From NCBI RefSeq assembly GCF_016906535.1, contig NC_057371.1, positions 1,736,001 through 1,800,000 on the forward strand: 64,000 bases of DNA, read 5' to 3'. The position numbers and the translations under genes were made by a program. This document shows, piece after piece, positions 1 to 10,400 of this stretch. Source of the stretch: Rhizoctonia solani. Its lineage: Eukaryota > Basidiomycota > Agaricomycetes > Cantharellales > Ceratobasidiaceae. Within the stretch, counting starts at the first letter, position 1. Each line of letters opens with the position of its first letter. The notes beneath the pieces are model-generated. The model worked only from the letters and a program-made list of their open reading frames with translations. It made no database searches and was not told where the DNA came from.

Positions 1-2021
1 TAGCCGTGACAAGACTGTCCATGTTCAAATCCACATGATAACTATGAAAGACTTGGTTAAGTGCTCATCCAGGTTTCGAGTGTCTCTCACTAACCTTCCT
101 ATGGCTTCGCTTAATGCTTTAGCACGTTGTCGAGTATCACTGCTGGAGTTCTCCGTCCCCATATAACACGTGTGGAATATACGATTAGTGAATTCACGAG
201 GATCTGTTGGAGTGTACGTTGATATTTCTGGCTCACCGCACATCCTACGTGCATCAGTGATGACCTGGGTATCTAAGTTTAATAAATTAGATCCACTCAG
301 TCCAGTGCCAGCTGCTAGGACTGACCTCCTTTATTGGCGGCCTCGGAAACTAGACGGCTCATCGAATATACAATAACGGCAGTAGCACAGCTATCGATCC
401 CTCCGCTCAGAGGAACAAAGTATCCCTGGGTTCGTGATCTTCGTAGGTAGTCCCAAAGCCAACATGCCGGTCCCAGGCTACAAAAACGTCAGTCCGGTCA
501 AAAAAAAAAACTTGAAATAGACTTCTCAACGAACGCAATTTCTTCTTCAGGAGTGTGGTATCGAACTTTGAAATCCTGGATAGCGGCGGTGTTTAGGAGA
601 GTGAAATCATCAGCCCCAGAGAGTGGCATGGGAACCTCGATGCGAGGATAACGTTGGGCCTCTGCAGCCTGCATGCTACGACTGCTGCGGGTTCTGTGAG
701 CTCGGACATCCTCGATGTCCACGGTAGCGCTAACTACTTCTACGTCCGAAAGAGAAAACTGAGATCCTTGTGCTACGATTCGGCCATTAACGGCTATCAT
801 AGCACACCCATCGTAGTACAGTCGGTCACCATCGCATCCTTGTTGATTGGCATATAAGTAGATTCCACCTAACTAGATCAAAGATTAGGGTGCAATTGAA
901 TTAAAGCGAGAGCCTGAAATTCGAGCTGTGCCCACATACTTTCAGGGTAGCCTCTTTGATGAGTTCAACTCGCGTATAGAGCTTACGCAACTCGTGATGA
1001 CTACCACTAGAGTTAGTGAATATCTCTACGCCATCCAATCCCATAAGTATATGCGGGCTTTCCAACCCCCCATATGTTAGTAATAAGTTAACCCTATATA
1101 AATGTTAAAATATACCTCGCGGGAGTAAACAATTCTTCGCAAAGTTCAACTCCAATGCATGTGTCCATGGTGCTGATTACTGCGTCTCCAAATGGGACTT
1201 TGACCTAATATAGAGATCAGTGGGAATCAAAAGACCTCTAATAGAGGCTTTACCTGACCAGTGATTGCCCCGATCATTCTAGGAAGGTAGTGCTCTTCAG
1301 TTTGCCTATGCTTCTGCCACGGAGTGAAATATCGAAGCTCCCTGTAGTTTCCATCGTTTGCCAGCCACATCTTGGGTCGTATCAAAACGATTTTTCCATC
1401 GTGCACAATAATGCGGCAGTTGTACAACACGTTCTTATGAACAACAGGCCTAATGGATTGATTAGATTCAATGTAGAGATGCAAAAATCCGAACTACCCA
1501 CATTCCAATGTCACATAGTATCCCTCTCACGACCTCAGACTCAATAATCCGTCCGAGGATCTCCCATGAATGAAGGACAGTATCACCTACGGAAGTATGT
1601 AGCTATGATACCTCGGGGATCAATGAAATGAAAGAGGATACCTTCCAGAAAATGATCCAAGCACCCATATCCCCTAGGAACATTTTAAGCCCATTGCCTC
1701 GCGATCATTCTATTTACCCACGGAATTTCAAGCTCGGGACCGACTCTTAGGGTGGCGCCTCGCTCCTTTGCTATGCGAATACTTTCCACAATACGCTCGT
1801 AGTTCCCCTACAAACCCTGTCAATTCACCAAACCCTTTTCCCTATCCTAACCCACTTGAAAGTCCAGAGCCCATTGATTCAAGGAACTGGTTTCTGATGG
1901 TAAGTGTATCAATCAGGTAGTTTCAAGTGAAGGTTCAAACCAACTATGAGAAGCATGGTTAGTTGAGTCCAAGGGAAAATATTTTGGGAGCTCACGTTGC
2001 AACCGTAAACAAATGGCCCAT
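1..2021 (-). CDS. QNS1: Glutamine-dependent NAD(+) synthetase (partial, runs off left edge)
   Basis: Catalyses the last step of NAD synthesis, amidating deamido-NAD with glutamine and ATP in the cytosol. The N-terminal glutaminase (nitrilase) domain is seen in pieces: SLNQWALDF near 1,870, RVGPELEIP near 1,720, [11 protein letters not shown] near 1,640, [17 protein letters not shown] near 1,370 and [13 protein letters not shown] near 1,150. The synthetase domain follows, with the ATP P-loop SGGIDSCAT near 400 and the signature [10 protein letters not shown] near 160. The start is inferred: an ATG at 2,021 opens a 26-nt exon (MGHLFTVAT) ending at a GTGAGC donor at 1,995. Joined to the exon reading SLNQW, it gives the family N-terminus, but one residue shorter than usual because the conserved Cys codon is absent. 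The last splice in the window restores YHVDLNMDS, so the frame is open to base 1. It is divergent from ARG1, with 440 bp between the starts. Confidence 0.93.
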
Positions 2022-2461
2022 ATCTATTCTGCCTTGGGGGTTGTGAGATAAGCTGGTCGGTTCGGGTCAACCAAGATGACGCAGATGATTCACTAGGAGT
2101 TGGCTGGCGCTTACTGTAGACCAAGACGTCCGTACAAATAAGCTCAATCAAATTAGAGCAGATATGGGAACTAACCCCAAGAAGAAATCATGTCAGTCAG
2201 TTGGTGCTCAATTGCATTGTCTTTGTTCAGGCTTGGATATTCGCATGCCCTGAGCTGATATTCATGTCGATATTTCTTCCTTTAACAAATACAATACGCA
2301 AAATTGCTCAGGCCGATAAGCCCTGTATCTAGACAGTTGCTATTCATGCCAAATCCGAAGGCCGATCGACAAATTGATCTTCGCTGATCTAACCTCTGAC
2401 TCGTTCAAAACATTTCGGCCAATCTTACACTCACCCATCATCTCTCAGCATTTATTCAGCT

Positions 2462-4238
2462 ATGACATCCCAATCTAAGGGTCGCGTTTTGCTTGCCTAC
2501 TCTGGTGGCCTGGGTAAGCATACAGTCATAATTATGCCCTGTAAATTTTATCGAATGAGAGGGTAGACACGTCTTGTATTTTGGCATGGCTGATCGAGCA
2601 GGGATATGAAGTCTATGCCTTCATGGCAGATGTTGGCCAAGAGGAGGTATGTACATCCTTGTATAGAATCCGCCAGCAATTTGGGTTTTACAAGCGCACT
2701 AGGACTTTGCTGCTGCCGAGAAAAAGGCACTAGCCGTAGGAGCTAAGAAGTTCTTCCTCGAGGTGCGCATGTCTCCTGAGTTCTGGAACCTCTATTAAGC
2801 TATAGATAATACAATTAGGACATGAAGCGTGAATTCGTGACCGAGTTGATCTACCCCGCAGTGCAGGCTAACTGCATTTACGAGGCAAGCTACTCCCAAG
2901 ATTTGCGGTATAATCCCACTCAATCACATCCACGATCACTAGGGCGTCTACCTATTAGGGACTTCGCTGGCTCGGCCCGTTATTGCTCGTGGCATGATAG
3001 CCGTAGCGGACCGAGAGGGGTGCGAGTGAGTGGTATCGCCTACTTTGGGAAGTGTGTTATTTAATTCACCAATGCTAGCTTTGTTTCCCACGGCTGCACA
3101 GGAAAGGGCAATGATCAGGTCCGGTTCGAGCTCGCCTTTTACGGACTTAAGCCGAGTATCAAGGTTATTGCTCCATGGAGAATTCCTGGTACGTTATTCT
3201 TTGATAACATATTTTTGGGTTATATTCAAACACGGAAAAAACAGCATTCTATGAACGTTTTGCGGGACGTCCCGCTTTACTTGAATTCGCGTCCCAAAAA
3301 AATATCCCTGTTGCTCAAACTGCCGCCAAGCCTTGGTCAACAGGTAATGGGGATGATTTTTATTCAGAGCTTCTTATTAATCTCGCATTAATCAAGATGA
3401 AAACCTATTCCATATCTCCTACGAAGCTGGAATTCTGGAAGATCCAAACACCACCCCACCCGACGATATGTGGAAACTAACCGCGTCCCCTGAGCAGGCT
3501 CCCGAGCAACCTGATCAAATTTCCATCGAGTTCAAACAAGGACTCCCCGTTAAGGTGACGCACGGAGACAACACTTACACGGATGCTGTTGAGATCTTCC
3601 TTTCCCTCAACGCGCTCGCCCGCAAACATGGTATTGGGCGCATTGACATTGTCGAGAACCGGTTCATTGGAGTTAAATCTCGTGGATGCTACGAGTCGCC
3701 CGCCGCCAGTATTCTTCGTGTCGCCCACATGGATATTGAAGGGTTGACGCTGGATCGTAATGTTCGCGCCCTGCGTGATCAATTTGTGACCGTTCAATTG
3801 AGCCAAATCCTGTACAATGGATACTTTTTCAGCCCGGAGCGTGAGTTCGTTACAGCGTCCATTCCGGCCAGCCAACGCACAGTCAACGGAGTTGTTCGCC
3901 TCAAGCTATATAAAGGCAATGTCATTGTAGAGGGACGATATTCTAACGAAGTGAGCTGATCATACCTTCCCAAGGAATGAAAAAACTAACAGAAGCTCTT
4001 CAACTCAAGGGACTATACGATGCACGCCAGTCTTCCATGGATGAGTTAGGAGGGTTCGAACCGACGGATACCACCGGGTTTATTCAAATCGAGTCCATCC
4101 GTATTAGGAAGTAAGTCGAATTTATTTAACCTGGGGTGCAGTGATGGCTCAATAGAAACATGTAGGTGGGGCGAAGCCAACATCGCGAAGGGGCAGGCGG
4201 GCGTCGAGCCTAAAGACGTATATGGCACCCGTGTTTAA
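2462..4238 (+). CDS. ARG1: Argininosuccinate synthase
   Basis: Joins citrulline and aspartate with ATP to argininosuccinate in arginine synthesis (cytosol). The start [17 protein letters not shown] is followed at once by an intron; splicing restores the ATP-binding SGGLDTS motif. Further family blocks are FMADVGQEE, the [11 protein letters not shown] block, [25 protein letters not shown] and a long exon at about 3,420-3,956 carrying [13 protein letters not shown] and GVKSRGCYE. The protein ends VYGTRV with TAA at 4,236-4,238. The intron after the codons for CIYE starts with GC instead of GT (2,885-2,942, GCAAGC to CTAG). The length matches the roughly 410-420 aa of the family and no break was seen. 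Family membership is certain; exact exon edges are hand-derived. Confidence 0.96.
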
Positions 4239-4631
4239 TTCAAGCATAGGATGTCAAAAATTGATAGCAATGTACTATTATGTCGTGAAGAATGAGCATC
4301 ATTGGTCTAAGGGCATCCCGGCCGATTGTCAACTTACAGAAAATCACAAGCAGCTCCAAATTCACCCAGAGATTATCCGTTAAGCTACAATTCATCAAAC
4401 GAACTAGCCTTGGTGGGCTCCAAGGGGGTGGACCCCCGTAGGCTAGAGGTTACATCACTTTTTGTCTGTATGCTATATGAAATATCAAAAGGGTGACGTG
4501 CAATTACATCTACGGTACATCTATGCGAAATTGCCCCGAACGACCAGCGTCGACGCAAGTCCCCGTAAAATAAATACAATTGATCAGAAGAACCGATGAA
4601 AATGTCTATCAGTGCTCGGAGGTACGGGGTA
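4239..4631. other. Intergenic, no gene seen
   Basis: A 3'-to-3' spacer between ARG1 (+) and the MYND-finger gene (-). Short open frames in it have no recognisable protein features. Confidence 0.5.
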
Positions 4632-5525
4632 TTATGCCACTTTGACCTGAAGAAAATGGCTGACCAGAGCAGGCAGGTCGTTTAGGGACATATCAACGTA
4701 GCCCTGCCTACGTGTCCCACTGTAAACGATCCAAGGCGAATCAGAGGAGAGCCTTGACATGTATTGCTCAGGGAACTTACCTGAATTTTAATGCAATAAA
4801 CGGCCCTTTCCATGGATACGTCGCCTGACCTTTTGTAAGTCGGTAAATAGACTGGTTCAATGCGCTTCCATCTGTCAGGAACGCTCCTCGGGACCAAAGT
4901 TGGATAGGGAACCGCAGGTTGTCGCCAGCGATCTGAAGATTGAAGTGTTTCAACCCCATTCTACGTCATATGAAAGAAACACCCTGCTTACACCTTGTTC
5001 TAGGACAACCTGAGAAGGGTGGTCGTCGTTGACTATGTTTGTAACCACAGGTTGCCAGGCTAGCGGGCCTCCCGTGGAATTATCAATTCTAGCCCGGCAG
5101 TCTAATTGGATAAGCCTTGGTCGGTCCTCGTCTACCGGGAACAAGATCCCAATGATACTCTAAAAAATAACAAGGTCGGATAGGGAAACAGCAAAAACGT
5201 TGGTCCACACGACACAACATGCGACAAGGGGCGGTGCGTACCTGACGTGTGTATTGCGCAGTAGCAGAAGAATTCTCATCCCCTTGCTCGGAGCCGCTAG
5301 AGTGTGCGGACCGACAAAGGTGTCGGTGCTGATTCCAGTCCTGTTCAAGGTGGTCTGAACAACAGTACCAGGCCGATCGACAGCGGCTGCACCTATAATT
5401 CGGGTAGAATGCGTTAAACGTATCCCTTCCATTGCACCAGATTCATACCACAATGTAGTAGGCTTTCCACAGATCTCACAGAGATGGTGAATTAGGTTTT
5501 GTTGTTGAGGTGAAGTCATTGACAT
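4632..5525 (-). CDS. MYND-type zinc-finger protein, Agaricomycete hypothetical family
   Basis: The first exon starts MSMTSPQQQ and reads LCEICGKPTTLW. If the 56-bp GTATGA-TATAG intron at 5,393-5,448 is removed, the frame continues as CSRCRSAWYC, then DHLEQDWNQHRHLC, a complete MYND zinc finger (C-x2-C, C-x2-C, a further cysteine pair, H and C). Without that splice the finger would look truncated. Later exons carry FPVDEDRPRLIQLDC, then LRFPIQLWSRGAFLTDGS and KGPFIALKF, and the protein ends LVSHFLQVKVA with TAA at 4,632. From memory, this C-terminal region is of a type common in hypothetical proteins of mushroom-forming fungi; the function is unknown. MYND fingers usually bind proline-rich peptides. 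The ATG at 5,525 was chosen as the nearest start before the finger; another possible start lies at 5,618. Confidence 0.72.
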
Positions 5526-6613
5526 TATATAGCTAGTTGTAGTCACTAAAATATGCGTGCTGGTTAAAAGAGCGAGGCCGGCTATACAAGAGGCGTGAGT
5601 GATGGGGACATTGTGCACACCTTAGATTCGCAGTGTACATTTATAGTGGGACTGGTTCTTGAGTGACAGTCAAAGCGCGTGTTTGTGCAGTTCGCCGCCG
5701 GTGTGCCCCCGCAATGAGCATGTACCTGGAGTGCCATGTAACGGGATAACAGGTAGAGAGCCCCGGGTGCTCCCTGACGTATCCAGTCTAGCTACTGGGA
5801 GCCAAAGAATGTGTGCTTGGAAAAGTGGTGAATACCGGATGAGTTGACCGGAATGAATTATCAGATGAGAACCGACGGGTTGCAATTGGGGTCCAGGCAT
5901 TCAGCCTCTACGGATATTCAACCCAAGCTTGGTGACGTTCATGCTTCGCTGGTCATTGTTAGAATCTTACCGCGTGACGAGCTTAAAATTTTCATCTAAA
6001 GGCTTCTGTCAGAATTCGGTGTCCGCGGGGAGAGTTTGCGGCGACAAAAACCCAGAACCAAACTGTCAGGAGAGTCCCGGCTCGTGGTTTTTCCGACCCT
6101 CGTGCTCGATCCGATCCCATAATAGGGGATCACCAGTGTTCTTGGCCGTGCACCACCGTTTCACTTCGGACTCATCGATCAGGGTGGCAGACAATGCTGC
6201 TCCAGTTCGATGATCGCCACCTATAGATCTATTCTCAGCCACTCGCCTAGCCCATCGCCTGATGTGTCTATACATGCCATTCCACTGGTAATCCCCATAC
6301 AGCTCCAGCTATAGTGTTTGATTGACATTCCCACCCACCACATGCCTTGTCGATCATCAAGAACCAATTAAGGCTTCAACGTACTCGCGTGAGCAAGGGC
6401 TTATGTGAGATTAATTGGTTTCGATGCTTCAAAGAGCCCAGTACAGATCGAGAAATGTGATCGTCCTATATAGAGTCATAGAGTCCTGAATTAAACTTAA
6501 ACTGGGATTCTTGATGTTGTTGGCAGCTTGGTTTCGTAAGCAAGTCGCTCGGTTAATCTTTATTGCCCGTGGCGCCTCGTTGTCTACCACCCACCACCAC
6601 ACTCAACAACGCC
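5526..6613. other. 1.1-kb intergenic region between divergent genes
   Basis: Lies between the start of the MYND gene (-) and PHF5A (+). The longest open frames (94 aa on + at 5,929-6,213; 69 aa on - at 6,066-6,275) show no domain I recognise and no convincing splice partners. It presumably holds both promoters. I see no tRNA, no terminal repeats and no clear transposon remnant. Confidence 0.4.
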
Positions 6614-7255
6614 ATGTCAAAACACCACCCAGGTACGTACGCTATCGCTTTGGGGCCGCAGCGTCATTAACTAATTTATTTTCTGAAACTTAGATCTAAT
6701 CATGTGTCGACGGCAAACCGGCATAGGTAAGCACATGTTGGTGACGCGTGAGCCACCTCACTCAAAGTAAACAACCCAGCCATTGGCCGTCTATGCGAAA
6801 AATGCGATGGAAAATGGTATGTTAACGAATACAAATCAAACTTGTGCGAAACTAGGGGCAAGCCGTACTTACGGATTTTCTCTTCCAGCCCAGTTTGTGA
6901 TTCTTACGTTCGGCCTGAAACCCTTGTGCGTATCTGTGACGAGTGTAATTTTGGCACATATGGCGGTCGGTGTATTATTTGTGGGTCTCCAGGTGAGTTG
7001 CTGTTGGCTTTCGGATTATCGGGTGGCAGCCCACACTGATTGCATCGTGGCCAGGAATTTCCGACGCCTACTACTGCGCCGAATGTACCCGTCTCGAAAA
7101 AGACCGTGATGGCTGCCCAAAGATCGTCAACCTTGGTGCCAGTCGAACGGACCTCTTCTATGAGAGGCGTCGCCTAGGTCAGCACTTTTTTGTCATCTTT
7201 TGACACTTTTGTCTAACAACTCTTGCCTGCCTGGCTAGGCTTCAAGAAGGGCTAG
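6614..7255 (+). CDS. RDS3: PHD finger-like protein 5A, SF3b subunit
   Basis: A small zinc protein of the SF3b part of U2 snRNP, needed for branch-point recognition and spliceosome assembly in the nucleus. About 110 aa are spread over several short exons: [49 protein letters not shown], then [36 protein letters not shown], and [20 protein letters not shown], ending GFKKG and TAG at 7,253-7,255. Every CxxC pair of the family is present. Length and order match the almost invariant eukaryotic protein. The stop lies 174 bp from the convergent end of the NBR1-like gene. Confidence 0.96.
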
Positions 7256-7429
7256 GCAACTATTTCATTACATGTAATGCAAGCGCAGGAATGTACACAA
7301 ATGTGTTACAAGCACGTGTTAGTAGAATGGTCTAGGATAAAACCTATTGACGCCCGCAGGAGAGGATTCAGTTGCTCGGTAGTACCCTTTGTTCGCTCCC
7401 CGTTCGCTTTCCCCATACAAACCACAGGG

Positions 7430-10400
7430 TCAAGAAAGATAGACCTCGTGCGGCCAAATAGGAGGTGGCTTGCTCACCGTAAGGTCGGTGATTGCGCCTA
7501 TTAACTGCGTATCGACCTGCACAGGGGAAACAGATCAGCCACCAATTTCGTGCAGGCGCTCATATAAAACTCTACCTTGGCTTTAAACACAACAAAAATA
7601 TGTGCGGGGTCATGGCCCCCAATCGATTCACATTCGTCGCAGTAGTCTTTACCGCACATGATACATCGGAACCATTCTCCGACTATGGGAGAGGTGCACA
7701 AATCGCATAAAGCGTTCGAATGTCGTAGCCCTTGCAGGTAGGCTTGGCAATGGATACGTTAGATTCCGAACAAGGATTTATGCACAAGCCACTCGTACCT
7801 CGTGGTTCGGGTCCTCGATAGTGACCCCCAGCAGGCTCGCTATAGCTGCCGAGAAATAGCGCGTTTAGTTGTCATTCCATTAAACAAAGTTAGCCTATAC
7901 TTACACAACCGGGATGACTGGATGTGGACTTTCGATAGGACGGTCTACTGGCCGAGGAAGTTTCAGGAACACATGATATGGATCGTGAATCAAATGCGAC
8001 TTCTGCTCGCATTGGAAGCACTAGAAATCAACAACCCACAGTCAGCTTAATCTATTCTGGTAGATCGTGCACGCGCAATATGTGGCGTATGTCATTATTG
8101 ACACACGCGACTTTTGAATGGGGTGCTGCGTGACCACCTACCAAATTATAGGACGTTGGTAGAGAGGGACATGTTGCACATTGATACCGTACGCCTCGAA
8201 TCGACTAAATCAATTAGGATAAGGACGTGCGCTTTGAGAACCAAATCCGGGACAGGCTCACCACGCCACAACCCTTGCATAGGATATGGTGGTCGATAGC
8301 GACATCTTTATTTGCTGTACCTAGTACCGTCCGTGCTTGATTGGAGCCTACAGAATTCGCTCGTGGGCGTTGAACGCCGAGTGCAGGGCCATCGCGCGAG
8401 TCCCACAAGTCAAGTGCACGTCTACTCGCATCGTTGACTTCGCGTTTGTCCAATGGGTAGGGTATCTACGACCAACAGCGTCAGCAAGCGAGAAACGTAA
8501 TAGGAGGCAAGTCTCCTTGGGGTGAAATGTAGTGAATGCCGAGTAACGTAGCCAAGGATTGTACAATGCTATTGTAGCCAAACGTCAAACGATCATCTTG
8601 AGCTATCCGGGTCATGCCAAGTACACGGGGGGCCATTGAGGTTGTCCCACGTTAATCCTCTTCGGCTCGAAGGATTATTGTACTCCTTACCTCGATCAAT
8701 CACCATTGTGAGTGCTGATCGATAGATGGGTCGAAATCCATCTTGCTGTCTGTATTTCAGATAGGGCAAACGTGGTCCAGAGCCCTCACCCATCGCCCAC
8801 ATTCCTATCTGGAGGTAATCCCATCTTACAATGAACCACGTTGTACACCCTATGGGAATTGGTCGGAATGGCATCCCGTCATGGAGCCGCTCACGATCCT
8901 TCCTCAGATGCCAAATGCTGGGGCACAACCCGACTGGCCCCTCTTTTTACCAAACCACCGAACCATTCCACCCCGGCTTATGTCACCCGACAACACCCGC
9001 TCATGTCCCACATGGCACTGGGAAGGAAAAAAACTCCAACTTACTTTTATCATAATATGTGACGAATCATGCTCCCCCTCCGGGGGGGCCAGTCCTGCCG
9101 ACTCGCAATTGGCGCATATGTCCACGCTGGGACAAACAGCACAGTGGAACCGTGCGCCAATTATGATCTGTAGACAGCTGCGGAGACGTCAGTAATCAAA
9201 ATGATATTTAGGGAACCCGAGGAGCCCGCAGGCTATAGGCGCAGGCCAATCTTCTTAAGTATTGGCTAGTAAAAAGGGGTATAGTTTGTGGCGCGTTAAT
9301 GTGCATTCGCATGGAAAGCACTGGGGTATATGCGGGGGAACAAACAATCTAGTGCAGGAACATCGCATAGCTAAATAAACTACCGCTCTTGGCCCACAGA
9401 ACGCTAGTCCACCAATAGTCTACCACCAAACGCGAAAGTGGCTTCTATTACTTTTGACGCGGTCGGCAGTCGCCGTTCCCGCTAGTGGCCGGTTCCGCAG
9501 GCGCCAGTAATTGGACGCCAGCGTTTGTACCATCCACGTATCATGACTCGGGCGCCCGATCAATGATCGACTATGAGAAGCACAAAAAACGACACTTCGG
9601 CGGTATGCGCACCCTGGGTGATAGGTGCATATACACAGCAACTATTGTGCTGAATGGCATCTTCTAGTCCAGCAAACCACATTTTATCCCAACCAGCTGC
9701 AGAGCTTGAGCTCCGGTGCTCACAAGTCTCGCGGGGAGCGATGCATCATAAGAACCTAACGTTGCCCAGTCTTGTAGTCGGCAGCCAACCGGATTCCTTC
9801 CATCTAGCTCCCGGACTGCCGGGGCGAGTCTACACTAACTCCATGCCATGGAAACCAAAAAGACCCAAAAGGAAATCCTTGTACTTACTGAGAACACAGT
9901 ACCCCTTGATGTTGCATTGCTATACGAATAAAGTGTTAGTGTTTGAATTCTGGAAAATTCTTGTTTGGTAGAATATTCTTCCCGAGGAGCCCGCAGTCAA
10001 CATGACGCAATGCCTTGACCTTTTGGGGGATGAAGGAAGAGTCAACGGGGAAAGAAAAGACTCATCAATGTTGATGACGATAGGCAACTTTGCCATTGGT
10101 GAGCCCCACTTGGGGATCCGGATTTCCAACATTCTTTACGAGACCGACGCATAGACAAAGGGTTTCATCTACACTTACTTTGGTCCTGGGAGTCTATACT
10201 AAACCTTGCGACAGGATTGTAGGGTTGGTGTTCATTGGGTTTGGTGACCGGAACGACAAGGAATGCATGGATTGGGTGTATGTCGTGTACCTGGCTGGAA
10301 TATAGCAATGTGATTAGCGAGGCATACACGACGACATAGGTGGGTTTGAAAACGCCGATTTAGGCGGAGCGCGTGCAGAATCATCAGCCTAACCAAAAAG

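Noticed and set aside
5929..6275. ORFs of 69-94 aa in the spacer before PHF5A
   Set aside because: No family resemblance, no splice context that extends them, and composition like the surrounding non-coding DNA.
8593..9195. Opposite-strand ORFs of 111 and 150 aa
   Set aside because: They cross the 579-bp intron and the ZZ exon of the NBR1-like gene; no domains, and the splice evidence on the minus strand is much stronger.
9420..9641. Minus-strand reading with NYWRLRN that looks like the end of an NBR1 FW domain
   Set aside because: It lies inside the 711-bp intron; exact splice phases on both sides restore the ZZ finger without it, and the surrounding frames are broken.
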